A stretch of DNA of 64,000 nucleotides from Rhizophagus clarus (taxonomy: Eukaryota > Glomeromycota > Glomeromycetes > Glomerales > Glomeraceae), in NCBI GenBank assembly GCA_015698045.1, contig BLAL01000034.1, positions 868,001 through 932,000 on the forward strand, in the 5' to 3' direction. Below, one piece after another: positions 11,590 through 24,200 of this stretch; positions within the stretch are counted from its first letter, which is position 1; the number at the start of each line of letters is the position of its first letter. The position numbers and the translations under genes are program-made. The notes beneath the pieces were generated by a model. That model did no database searches. It saw only the letters and a list, made by a program, of their open reading frames with translations, and had not been told where the DNA came from.

Positions 11590-11960
11590 TATTTTTTATT
11601 TAATAATACTATAAAAAAAAAATAATTTAATTAGCTAAAAAAAAATAATAAAAAACATCTTCTTTAACTTCTTTTACTTTAATTCTAAAAGTCTGATTAT
11701 ACTTTTTGTCTAGCAATATTATAAAAAAGAAAAAAAATAATTTAATTAATTAAAAAAAAAATAATGAAAAACACTTTTTTCAATCCTCTCTTATTTTAAT
11801 TCTAAAAGTTCAGTCATACTTTTCATCTGGCAATATTATAAAAAAAAAAATTTTTTTTTAAAAATTATTTGATTAGATTAACAAGTTATATAATCATACT
11901 TTTATATAAAATAATTCATTATACTATACTGAATAATTTGTTATAGTATTAACAAATTTT
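11590..11960. repeat. Decayed outer copy of satellite element (right part)
   Basis: Continues the repeat interrupted at 5989. It aligns with the end of the inner array and its right flank: inner GATCGGCAAGTCACATGACC against outer GATTAACAAGTTATATAATC differs almost only by C-to-T and G-to-A changes. The right terminus can no longer be fixed. Confidence 0.7.
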
Positions 11961-12079
11961 TTATAATAAAAGTCTAATTAGTTTAAATACTGTAGTGTGG
12001 TAAATATACTAATAAAAATAATTTGACAAAAATACAGTAGATAATACAGTTACATGATGGTAATACAAGACATAGTAAG

Positions 12080-13815
12080 GTGCCTGCCAAAACTTATTTG
12101 GCCCAATGCTGAAAGTCGAAACTTCCCACATAATGCTGAAATGCCAAAATGCTAAAACACTGAAACTGCTAAAACTGCTAAAACTGCCAAAACTGCTGAA
12201 ATTGCTGAAACTGTTTTGGCATTTTGATACAGTTTTAGCATAGTTTTGGTATATATAGTATTTACTTTTTAAAAAAAATAAAAGAAAGAAACAGTTATTT
12301 CTTTAGACTTATTCTCATACATATACACCCATCCTATTTAAATTAATTGCTCTTTACTAAGTTAAAGATCTTTTATTAATTTGTTTTAAATTGCTACTAA
12401 CATGACAAAAAAAAACAAAAAAAATTATTTTATTGATATTATACAAATTTAATAAAGTTCATTGTAATTTTTATTTATATTAAAACAAATCAGTAATTAA
12501 AAAAGTATATACAAAACTTCATTTTCAGTCCAGCATGATGGAATCTACAATAAAAAAAATAATGAATATTAGTAAAATATTTCAAAGTACCTTTTTCATA
12601 ATCTCCTATCTCTCATGATACCCGCTCAGTTTTAAGGTTCCAGGTCAAAAATCTAAAACTGTTAATATGTTTTAAGCTAAAAAAAAAACTTACAGTCCCC
12701 TTTTCTTTATATCCTCACTCCAATTTCAAGACTCCAGTCTGAAACTTATAAAAAAAAAGGAAAAGAACATTATTAAATGTTTTTATATCAAGAACACCCT
12801 CCTTCCACTTCGAATTGCTGTATCTCTAAGTCCAGGAAACACATCAAAAAGATTATTCCTACAAAAGGAAAAGAACATTACTAAATGTTTTTTATATTAA
12901 GAATATTCTCTCCTTGAAATACTATACCTCCAAGTCCATAAAATGCATCAAAAGGACTATTCCTACAAAAAGAAAAAGGAAAGAACATTATTAAACGTTC
13001 TTATATTAAGAATACCCCTCCTTCTCAAAATACTATACCTCCAAGTCCATAAAACGTGTCAAAAGAATCATTTCTACAAAAAGAAAAAGAAAAGAACGTT
13101 ACTAAACATTCTTATATTAAGAATACCCCCTCTTCCTTTGAAATACTATACCTCCAAGCACAGAAGACACGCTAAAAGGACTGTTTCTACAAAAAGAAAA
13201 AGAAAAGAACGTTATTAAACGTTCTTATATTAAAAATACCCCCTTCCCTTCGAAATACTATACCTCCAAGTCCAGAAAATACGCTGAAGGGACCGTTCCT
13301 ATAAAAAGAAAAAGAATATTATTAAACATTTTTATATTAATATATTATTAAAAAAAACATATTACTGCTCTTGAATGTCTAGTCCAAAGTAACTGAAACC
13401 TGTAAAAAAAGTAAAAAAAATAAATAAAATTGTTATAAAGTCTTAATAAAAGAAAAATACATAAAGCAATAATGAAAGAATAAAAAAATAGTCTTACCAT
13501 CTAAGAATTGTAAGAAAAACCTTTCTGTATTTTATAAAAAAGAGATTATCAGCCGATCAGATTAGTAAAATCAGATCAGCTACTGCAGGTTAGAGTCTGA
13601 TGTTTGATGGACTCCATTTAAGTAATCTTGATCAGAAATGCCAAAACTATATATATATTATATGATATACTGCGTTGAAATGCCAAAACAGTTTCAGCAA
13701 TTTTGGCAGTTTTGGCATTTTGGCATTTTCGGTCACTTGCCAAAACCTAGTTTTGGCAGTTTCAGCAGTTTTGGCATGCCAAAACTTTCTAGTTTTGGCA
13801 AGCAACTTTAGATAC
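12080..13815. mobile_element. Non-autonomous element with GCCAAAAC subterminal repeats
   Basis: The left end AAGGTGCCTGCCAAAACT and the reversed right end AAAGTTGCTTGCCAAAACT are near-inverted. About 150-200 bp behind each end are packed with GCCAAAAC, GCTGAAAC and their complements (12090-12250, 13635-13805). The centre carries a 110-bp tandem array (12740-13330). No transposase and no clean target duplication were found, so the superfamily is unassigned; the layout resembles hAT-type elements. Confidence 0.6.
12740..13330. repeat. About 110-bp tandem array, each unit with a hairpin
   Basis: Five to six units anchored by ACTATACCTCCAAGTCCA(G/T)AAAA and by AAGAACGTTATTAAACGTTC, the latter an inverted repeat. 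Unit starts are spaced about 106-118 bp. An open frame at 12943-13218 simply reads through the repeat and is not a credible gene. Confidence 0.75.
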
Positions 13816-13865
13816 ATGATATAACTGGATAGTAATACAATTACATCATTAAAAAGAACTAGACA

Positions 13866-14080
13866 GTCCTAGCATTATGTCAATAGAAAAGATTAGATGG
13901 AAAGAGATGGAAAGTCTTAGCATTAGATGGAAAGAGATGGAAGATTTTAGTATTAGATGAAAAGAGATGGAAAGTTTTAATATTAGATGGAAAGAGATGA
14001 AAGGTCTTAGCATTAAATAGAAAGAGATGGAAAGTTTTAGCATTAGATGGAAAGAGATAGAAAGTCTTGGCATCACGCCA
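13866..14080. repeat. 30-bp tandem repeat
   Basis: About seven head-to-tail copies of a unit like GTCTTAGCATTAGATGGAAAGAGATGGAAA with few changes. There are no unique spacers, so it is not CRISPR-like. An antisense open frame over it encodes a decapeptide repeat and is judged an artefact. Confidence 0.8.
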
Positions 14081-14089
14081 ATAGGATGA

Positions 14090-14629
14090 AAATGTAGGAT
14101 AGAATAATAGAAATTAATTAATCAATTAATAATTTCTAATAATAGATAATTGAAAGCAATTAGAATAGAAAACATTATAAATACAACTTGTAATCGTCTA
14201 ATTGAGGAGAAACCCTTAACTTTTTCTCGCTTAATATTAATAAATAAAATTAATAATTATTATATTTAACTAATTGAAGAAACTACATTTTAATTAATGT
14301 TTAAAAGTACTGTCTTTAGTTAAATTGCAACCTTATTCTGATATGTTGAGTTAATGACATTAGCGTGATCGTCTAATGAGGAATATATTATAGTACATTA
14401 CATGAATGTTAGTGTGATCATCTAACAATTCCTTTGATTTTATTATCAGGAAAGTAGCATAGCACTAGTAATGGATGCTTTTCCCTCAATAACACTTATT
14501 TTATTATATTGAATATAACTGTATATATTTATAATGTTTAATTGCTGATCCGCATGTGATGGGTAGAAATTTTGTACAACTATTGTGGGGCTATGATTTA
14601 TAATTAAAAATGAATACGTTCTAAATCTT
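14090..14629. other. AT-rich spacer
   Basis: No gene seen. A short motif, TGATCGTCTAA(T/C), recurs in variant form near 14190, 14367 and 14411, hinting at a decayed repeat. Confidence 0.4.
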
Positions 14630-14639
14630 GCGTTCCCCA

Positions 14640-17600
14640 GTTTCTAAAATATCAAAAGGACACTTTACTTCTGGAAAATTTGTTACTATTGGTAATGTGG
14701 TACCAGAACTTCATTATGGGCCTTTTTCACAAGATTGGTGGTATTATTCTGACTCTTAAATTCAAGATTCTCATATATATGCTATACCGATAAGACTTGG
14801 CTTTCAAGTTGCTTTAAAACTTAATCAAAAACACTATAGTTCGCAACTTAGAAAATCCAAATATACCAGGTTTTATTTGTAAAAGGGAGGAAATTGATAG
14901 TGGAGTTTTATCTAGCTCTTCTGCTGCTATAAATACCATTTATAGACGCGTTTTTGGTAATAAAAATAAGACAAAATATCCAGGAGCAACAATATTAGGT
15001 TTTCATAATCCTTACATTATCCAACAAATGCTCAGTAATGTGAATTTTCGTCTTTTTATGATTTGTTTATATAATATTAAGATTCTTATAACGTGTATTT
15101 CAGATAACAAAAATTATGAAGGGTTCGCATCCAGTTTTACATATAAATATAAACAAAAACAAAGTGTGATATGACAAAAGATTGAAAGGAGATTATTTTC
15201 AATTAGTATTTTTCAAGAGGGTGAAATGGTGAAACAATTTCAAGATATAACGGCTTCTTCAGTTTGGAATCAAACCCAATTGTTGCGAAATTGTAATGGG
15301 ATTGATTTTTTTGAAATAAACCATCCACTAGTGCAGTTTAAACTTAAAGAACGATATGAAAGATTGTTTTCTAAAACCTCACTGTACTCTTGATGATTGG
15401 AATAATAAAATGATCATACAGCACATGTTCAAATTATACCTAAAAAAGCATGTACCTGAAGATGAAGAACTTTGGTATTATGTTTTACATCGTTGGTACA
15501 ATCAAAAAAGCACTATTATTGAAATAAAAAGCTTTATTTATGATATTTATAAAGATAATTACAAAATTAATATGCATAAACTTTGAGCATGGAGGGCAAT
15601 GTTTGAGGCAATCGGATGTAGAAATATTACTTCATTTGAAAGAAATGTGTCTGATGTAAGTATTATTAAAAACTGACCACATTCTTCATTACTGCATTTT
15701 TTATTCATTATCTAATTATAAAACATTCTGTAAATGGAATTTTGGAGTTATGCTAAGAATCTGAAAAGTGATATTGAAACAATTTTCAATTTGTTTTCAA
15801 ACGGATTATTGAATACCACACTAAATTCAACAATAAGGAACGAAGAATTTGAAAATTTCAAAAATATAGCAAATGTTTTTTGGTATTCATTGCGTGAAAA
15901 TCTTGATGCTAATTCTAATGCTTCAAATGGAAAATTTGAATTTTATCAATAATTGCAGAAAATTTCACTTATGAAGAATTGATAAAAAATCTACAAGTAC
16001 GATAAATTGATGTATTATTTATTGTATGATACATACTAAATAATAAATACAAATTTTTACTTAGATTTCACCAAAAATAGTTCATACTGCTCGTGAATAT
16101 CATCGTAAAAATGGCTCAGGATGTAAAGTTCTAGACAAGCCCATTATTGTTTGTAAACAAATGGTTGAAGTTAAAGAAAGAGAATTTAAATTATTTTTTG
16201 CCAATAAAACAAATGTTAATATGAGTTCATATCATATTGACAAAAAAACGCAATTACCTATTCTCTATCTTAAAGACCAAAAAAGTGCATTATGGGAAAA
16301 ATTTTCAGCTATATATCCTGATGGAATAAAACGAACTTTATTTATGACTCATTTACAAAATGGATATCATGATGATCTGGGAGGTCTTTGCCTTATTTAT
16401 AATGATTATGCCTATCAACTGTTTGAAGACTTGATCAAATTGGTATCAAATAAAATTATGGACAAGAAAATGAAGGTAACAAATATTAAATTACCTTATA
16501 TTATTCTAATTTCGTGAAAATTCTAATTGCAAATATTATTATTAGAATGAATTGACAACTCAATTGGAAATGCTTCATCATCATTTAAAAAAAGATTATG
16601 AAAATGAGTTATTTGTACATAATAATGGCACAACAAAACATGTGGATTGCATAAATCACTGTTTATTGTATGCATTTGGCAAATGTGCAGAGCAATACTA
16701 CTCACGTTGTGCAGCATGTGATCAACTTTTTGAAATTTTCGCAACTCTATCTCATGCGTTAGGACATTCGCATCAAACATTATTTTCTGAATATCAGGAA
16801 AAACTTACTTGCTATTTAGCTCATCAAACAAGAAAAAGATATTTAAACGCACAGTTCAACGTAGCACTAGATGATTTGGATAATCATGAAGCTGTTATAG
16901 TAGTTGATTACAAAATGTGTATTCTGCCTGCAACAGCAAGAGAAACAAAAAGTGAATTTTTTGGTAAAAGAGACTGGACACTCCATACGACCCTTATTTT
17001 TCAAAAAAAAGATAATGAAAAGATGGAAGTCCAAGCATATGATCATTGGTTTTGTGATACCAAATAAGATGCCTGGTTTACAGCATCTTGTTTTGAAGCT
17101 GTGTTTAATATCATAGATCCTTGTTCACGTTGAATTAAAATCATTTCTAATAATAGTGGCCATTATCACAATTCTGAGCTTATGGCTATTGTAAGTCACT
17201 AGTATAGTTGGTATGAAGTTGAGGTACGTGGATGGATATTTTTGGAGTTTGGTGAAGCAAAAACTACTGTAGATTCATACCATGAAATGGTATGTCAACT
17301 GTTGTTCAGTTTTTTGTATTTTTTTCTGTATATTCAAAATATTTTATTTATAAATAAAAAAGATTACTCATGCAATAAAAAGATATGTTCGAATTGGTTG
17401 TGAACTTACATCAGGTCAAGATATTGAAAATGCAATAAAAGAATTGAGTGGAACTTCAGTTGCTCAAATTGAATCTGATTGGAATAAAAATAATAACATG
17501 ATTTTAGAAAAATCATGGTATGAATATTATTTTATTACTAAGATTGGTTGGAATTCTCTTACAATAAATATCATCCATCATTATTTTGTGTATTTCAAAT

Positions 17601-18382
17601 ATAGAATCGCTAATAAAAAAACTAGAACTATACCTGGTATCTCTAAATGGTTTATGTGGGATTGGCTAATAACTGAAGAGGCCGCAAGATGTTAGAGCAA
17701 AGTTGCTTCCAAATATTGGGGAATGGACAGAATTTTCACTTGCTGATATAAGTACATTTTGTGGAAAAATAAATCATCCTAATCCTAAATATACTTCACC
17801 TACAAAACCAAAGACATCATGGTTAACATCATTGTTCGTGAAAAAGGTATACCAAATCAATTGAACATGATAAAACCCATAATTCACCAAATCCAACATC
17901 AGATCAAATAGGGTAAGTTTGAATTTTGTATTTTATTAAAAAAAAATAAAATAAAATAAAAAATAATGTAAACAAATTTCAAATATTGATAGAGTTGATA
18001 TAGAATTTCTATTAAAACCTGGCTGGACATTAAAAGAAAATCAGAAAATGGGTAACAAAGGAGGAGAAAAACATATAAGTAAGAAGGTCATACAATACTT
18101 GCAAGCTTATTTTCATGCAGGTAATTTTAATCCAAAAGACCGATATACTGCTAAAAAAATGCACGAAAGTTTATAAGAATTAGTACATGAAAAGGAACTT
18201 GATGCAGAAGATATTTCAGAAGTAAAAACAATAAAGGAATGGATAGGACGATATAGTGCTTCCTCAAAAAAAGAAATGTCTGAAAAAGCACTGGAGCAAA
18301 GTGTGATCGAAGAAAGTAGTTTTGTTCATAAAAGAAAAGATACTGAAAATACTATTCAAAATAGAGCCAAAAAGCGGTAAAA
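14640..18382 (+). pseudogene. Decayed multi-exon transposase-like gene
   Basis: Plus-strand coding-like fragments in changing frames, split by intron-like gaps (GT ends near 15660 and 17288, AG ends upstream of the next fragments). Best preserved is 16552-17067, with VVDYKMCILPATARETKSE and DHWFCDTK. It is followed (one stop later) by FTASCFEAVFN, then IISNNSGHYHNSEL and RGWIFLEFGEAKTTVDSYH. This order (Asp, then Asn/Asp before HYHN, then Glu in GEAKT) looks like a DDE nuclease core in which the second acidic residue has been lost. Downstream are HAIKRYVRIGCELTSGQDIE, IPGISKWFMWDW and a charged tail. At least six stops or frame changes interrupt it. Family unresolved; a host gene relic is possible. 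Confidence 0.65.
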
Positions 18383-18389
18383 AAAAGGC

Positions 18390-20100
18390 TAAATTTAATG
18401 TATTTTGAATTTTTCAAAACTCGTTATAAATTGAAAAGTATTATGAAATCTGCCATTCCCCTATATAAAATTCTTTAAAATGAAATGAAAAAAAAACTTT
18501 TTAACACTTTAGTGGCTTTTTGGATATGTGATAAATGACGTTATTTAATATCTTGTTTTAGTAACAAATATATCAAATTTTTTGGTTAAATGCAAGGTGA
18601 TGAATTTATCAGTAATCTACATTGATAGCCTCACATTACACTATATTAATTTCTACCCATTATATACAGATCGGCAATTAATATAGTTCAAGAATTATTT
18701 ATTTTGATTATTTATTATAAAACTAATAGCAGTAAATAAGTGATTAAAAAAAAAGAAATAAAAGAAATAAATATTAAAAATAAATACAAAAATAAAAAAA
18801 CTATTTAATTTTAAATATTATATTTTAAAAAAAATATTAAAAGAAATATTAAAAAATTTAGTATTACTTAATAAAAGTTCTAAATTTTTTCATAAAACTT
18901 TCAATAATAAAAATAGACTATTTATAATAAACTTTTATATTAAAAAATTTTAAATATATATACTAAATTCAATTTATAGTTTTTTAATAACTTTTATATA
19001 TTTTTTTCTTATAAAAATGTATAATTATCTTAAACATTTTTTTATAAATACTTTAATTTTTTACATCATAATAATCATATTAAAAATTATATGATTATAC
19101 ATTTTCTTTAAAATTAGTCTTATACTTTTATTAAATATTATAAATTAACTTTTAAATTTATTATTTATTTAGTATTTATTTTAAATTTTTAAATTAAATT
19201 TTTAAAAAAATAATAAATAAATTTATAAAAATATTTTTATAAAAATAAATTTTAATTTATTAATCTATTGGTTAATTAGTTTAAATAAAAAAAATATTAT
19301 AGTAATTTTTTTCTTATAATATTAAAATTTCATTTATAAATTTATAATCTTTATAATAAGTAGGATTATTAAATAATTAATTTAATAAATTTTATATATA
19401 TTTTTTATAACTTTAATAATAAAATTTTAAATAGAAAAGGAAATAGAGTATTCTAAAAGATGTATAATAATACAAAAGTGCATAAATTTATAACTTTTTT
19501 TTTTCTTTTTATTTAAAAAATAGTGAAAGCATATATTAAAGCTATATATATAATGATCCTATATAATTCAATAGTTATTATAAAAGGATATGAGTAAATT
19601 TATAAAGTGATGGTAAAATATAGGAGTAATTTTTTAGATAAGAGATTGGATTGGAATTTTAATAAATTAGTTATATATAACAGATATTCTTATACTTTAC
19701 TATATAACTAATAAACTTATTCACAAATTGAATTTTAAATATAAAAAAATAAAATAATATTTAATTTTATTTGAATTATATATAAATCACAAAATTTATA
19801 ATAAAAACAGAAATAATAAATATTAAAAATTTAATATAACTGTATTTTATTAATTATTAACTCAAGTATTAATAAAATAAATGAATAAACCAAACTTAAT
19901 TTAAATTACAAAATCAATTTAATTATAAAAATTTCTTTTCTATATTTTTTTGTTTTTTTACAAAAATCATTTATGATTATAAATAATTTTTTATAATTCA
20001 TGAATTAAATAATATATTAAAGATGATTATAACTAATAATTAATTAAAAAAATAAAAAAAAAAAAAAATAATAAATTTCATAATAAATTAAAATAATTTT
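18390..20100. other. Extremely AT-rich gap
   Basis: Mostly A/T with long mononucleotide runs. No gene, RNA or repeat could be supported. Confidence 0.6.
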
Positions 20101-20104
20101 AATT

Positions 20105-23100
20105 CTATATTTTTTTGGCACCAAGTAAATTATTCTTTTTCTTTTGTTCCCTTTTTTCAGCCATTCTCTAGTTTATTTTTTTTAAAAAGTGTTTTATTAG
20201 GATTATTATTATTTTATAAAGAAATAGCAAATATAAATTTAATTTACCTGCTTTCTTTCTTCTCTTTTTCTATTAAGTTCAGCCACTTTTTCTTCTTTTG
20301 ACAATACATTAGAAGTACTTGTAGTCTGTTGAATAGAATTTGATGATTTACTTGATGCAATTGATGATGGTTTTGAACCATTCCAATCATCATCCCATCC
20401 ATTACCATTATCCCAACCCGAATCATCTAAATCCCATCCATCTGTTGGATGGGCTATTAAGATAAATTTATATGATTTAGCTCTCCTACACATGAAATAA
20501 TTAATAATACAAATTATATCAGACTTACATTTTGTTCCACCCAACTTCATTGCAGATGATGCAGCATTAATGCTAAATTTATTTCCAATACTTGTGGGCG
20601 TTCGTAAAGATGATTGTAATCCTAAAAACGAAAAAAATATAAAATAAATTAATTATACATAATTGAGTAATTACACAAAGTATTTGTTACCTTCATCGTT
20701 ATTAATTTTTTTGGTTGAATTTTCCACAGTAATCAAGCTATCTTCATTCTCCCATCCATCTGAAATTTCGAACCCATTTTGATCTAATGCACTTTTAGTA
20801 CTTAAGTTTGGAGATAAATATCCACTTCCCATTTTCTCTTTTGTGGGCGTAGATGGTGTATTCACAGGTGTGCTTGTAGGTGGACTAGTTGATGATGCGG
20901 TTATTTCACCTTCAACTCCAGATCCAGCAATCTTTTTCAAAACAAAATAAATAAGATAATGTTTACAGAAAAAGAAAAAAAATAAATAAATAAAGGAATA
21001 ATTCTTCAAAATTATTAAATCACCTTCTTTGTTATAGACGTAACTGCCCACCCTGCCCAACTTTCTGCAACACTGGCCGCAACTCCAGCAACATTACTTG
21101 CAACACCTAATGATGATGAATTTTCAGTAGAACTTGGATCTGGTGTTGCAGTATCGGGCTATAAATATCAAACATTTGTTTATAAATAAATGAATCTTTC
21201 TAATTATTGCAAAATATTCCAAGTATTTACCATTGATTCGACCAACTTTTCTAATCGTTTTATAAATATATCAGCGGTTTTGAAAGCTTGTATTCGAACA
21301 GATCTAATTAATAAATTGAATATTCACGTAAGTAAATCAAAAAATGACACAATATCCGAGGATTACAAAAATAAAAAATTTACTTTTCTTTATCTATCGT
21401 TACTAATGATACACAAGGTAATATCTTTGTTGCACAATCAGTAGCATCGTAATAATCTGAAGTCGCTGTTAATTAAAATTAAATTAAATTAAATCCTTAA
21501 AATAAGTGCATTCAAACAAAGAAGATTGGAAAATTACCGGAGAGAGCCATTAAACCTGCAACCCTAGCATGTGGAAATGGATCTCTCAATGATCTAGAAA
21601 AAGCGGGCACAAGCACTCTTTTCTTCGTCTAAATAGTATTAAAATCAAACATCTTAACATTTATTAATATTGCTTTAATAAATAATAAGATTAATTACAC
21701 TATCATGTAAATGCTTGCTTATTTTTCCAAGACAAATTGTAGTATTTGTCCTTATTCCAGGTTCACCATCCATCTGCAGCTTGGCAAGATATTTCAATAA
21801 TTCATTATTTATAGTACGATCAGATAGCTAAATATATTTGAATATTATATAAACATTAGTAAAGGAAATTACAAAATTCCTTAACATGATTAAATTTTTA
21901 CATACTTTTGGAGCAAGCAAAAGTATGGATTTGACGGTACTTTCTCTTATAATAGGAGCGGTATCTGTAAATCCGGTTACCTGTAGAATTAAAAAAAGGT
22001 TAATTAGCAAGATATTTTACTTATTTTTTATATTATTTTATATCGTTGTTGTTGTTGTTGTTGTTAAATATTTATAGATAAAAAAACTATACCCTACTTA
22101 CCACATGTTGAAATATTTGATCATTAACAGTCTTATTGCTCAATTTATCAATAAAAGATCCCATATTTTCTAACAAACTCAATCTAATAGTTCTATCGGG
22201 TACGGCAAACATTTTTACAATTGCCGTTACTATTACTTGTTCATATTCTGTACTACTAAGGGAATTGCCTATTTTTATTATAGGTGGTAATACCTTTGCA
22301 CCTCCTATATATGCGCATCAATAAATCAATAATTTATACAATAATAAAACTAATTCCTAATTTTTTTTTCCAATTACCTGACCCATACTCTAAAGCATTA
22401 ATAAGTTCCGGTAATATTTTGTATTTACAGATTTCCTCCGGAAAATTGTCAATGCAGTTGTTAAGCTTTCTATTAAAGTAATAATGGAAATAAATTAAAA
22501 TTATTTTGTAAGATAAATCATATTTCAATAAAATCGCAGGCATACTTGAAAAATATTTCTTTCTCTTTGGCTTCCTTTATATTCATATTCTCTAAAAACA
22601 AATTAACTTGAACTAAATCATTTTGAAAAAATCCACCAGGATTCAACCCATCTTCTATAAAAGATGATGTACTAAGTCTTAATTTGGGATTAGTAGTAAC
22701 TAACTGTCTATATTGATCGCATATAGCCTAAAATAAAATAAATTAATTAATGAAAGTTTTATTAGAAAAAGCAAATAAATAATAAACAAAAATCATTTTT
22801 AAACCTGGGGAATTGAACTAATATTATCTAGTTGTTTTGCTGATGTGAATTCACCATTATAAACTTCATATATCAAGGTTCCATAGTTCCACGAATCCGT
22901 TACCCAAACTTCTTGTCTGAAGTATTATTAAATAAAATGTTAATATTAAAAAATTTAAGGATAAACATAAGGACTTGAAATAAAAGTCTCACTCTTTCAG
23001 TATATTCCAGGAGTTCTTTGAAACTTCTGGTGATGCATATTTAGCTGAATCAAAAACTAAACCACCATATGTCTAATAAAGAAATTTAAATAAATCAATG

Positions 23101-23922
23101 GATAACACACATAAACTATAATTACACATATAACACTCACATAAATCACTGGATTTTCTTCCTTATTAGAACTCATAAGTTCAAATCCGGCTAATTTCCA
23201 TTCACCAGCCTTGTTTGTAAATATCGATGAAATGCGAACATTACCATGGATTATTGAACAATCGTTATTCAAAAATTTCAACGCACTCTGTTCAAAAAGA
23301 AATTAAATATAGATTCAGAATAATAAAATAAATCAATAAAATAAATTTCTAATTTCAAAATATATTGATTGCTTACTCCAACTTTATATAATCCCCATAA
23401 TTTCAAATTATTATCTTCATGTAATTTTAATTGATCTTTCAAAGGTGAAACGTACTCTGTTACAATATAAATATAAGTTTCTGTCTTTAAAAACAGGATT
23501 AAAAAAATGAATTTAATATAATTCAAAGTATCTGTGTAATAACTTTAAATATTAAATTCTTTATTTACCTCAACACCATCGAGATATTTTAATAAGTCTG
23601 GATGTCGTATCGTGCGAAATTTTTTGAATGCATTTTTTGCTAAGGGTATTCTATCTCTCTGCTTATTACAGTCAAAGGTAAAAACGGATACGGGAGTTCC
23701 ATCCTCCTGAATTCGATAAAATGGAAATTTTCAAACTTTAATTACGCGCCTAAAATAGTATATTTACACGTATAGACAAATAATATTTACCTTTTTAGTT
23801 CCGTCATGTAAAGACCATATTGAAACACCTTCAAATGAATCAACTTTTTCTCCAATATTATAAGGGAAAGAAGGTATATCTTTACCCAATACAACTCTTG
23901 AAATAGACTTTAAATAATCCAT
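20105..23922 (-). CDS. SCY1-like pseudokinase (Scyl1/Cex1 family)
   Basis: Multi-exon gene (about 14 exons) starting at ATG 23922-23920; the last exon is 20105-20167, ending NNLLGAKKI. The N-terminal kinase-like domain begins MDYLKSISRVVLGKDIPSF and has no usable active site. HGNVRISSIF stands where active kinases have HRD..K..N, AGFEL stands in place of DFG, and the beta-3 lysine is missing from PVSVFTF. HEAT-type helical repeats follow (for example LPPIIKIGNSLSS, DPFPHARVAGLMALSA). The C-terminus has Ser/Thr-rich linkers, a Gly-Trp-Asp repeat (GWDLDDSGWDNGNGWDDDW) and a basic coiled tail. Scyl1/Cex1 proteins act in COPI vesicle traffic and tRNA export; the human protein ends in a short basic COPI-binding signal, here represented by GAKKI. 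It is divergent from the Ypd1 gene, 278 bp away. Middle exon borders are approximate. Confidence 0.9.
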
Positions 23923-24200
23923 ATCAATTTGTAAAAAAAAAAAAAAAAAGTATTAGGAAAGTTTATAACAAATCAAAGTGATACAAGTCTCAAGTATGCA
24001 TATGCGTGAATCTACTACAAATTAATCGGTAATTACGCCATACATTAAATGATCGACGTTCAGGCTGCAGTTAAAGATGTCAGAGACAGGGGGTATCTAA
24101 AACTTATTTCTGCCAGTTTGTTAACAATCGTAAAGACTAAAGATCGTAGCTGTCCCTTATAAACTTATAAACTATCCACCGAAAAAGTTTAATTACAAAT
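23923..24200. promoter_or_regulatory. Shared divergent promoter, SCY1-like / Ypd1
   Basis: Only 278 bp separate the two start codons. There is no CACGTG box, unlike several other promoters here. An A-run lies just upstream of the SCY1-like start. Confidence 0.5.

Noticed and set aside
13849..14076. Antisense frame with a decapeptide repeat
   Set aside because: It follows the 30-bp DNA repeat exactly, with no promoter, domain or codon signal.
13866..14080. Possible CRISPR array
   Set aside because: Units are head-to-tail with no unique spacers, and the host is eukaryotic.
16523..16780. 85-codon minus-strand frame
   Set aside because: Antisense of the best preserved part of the decayed transposase-like gene.
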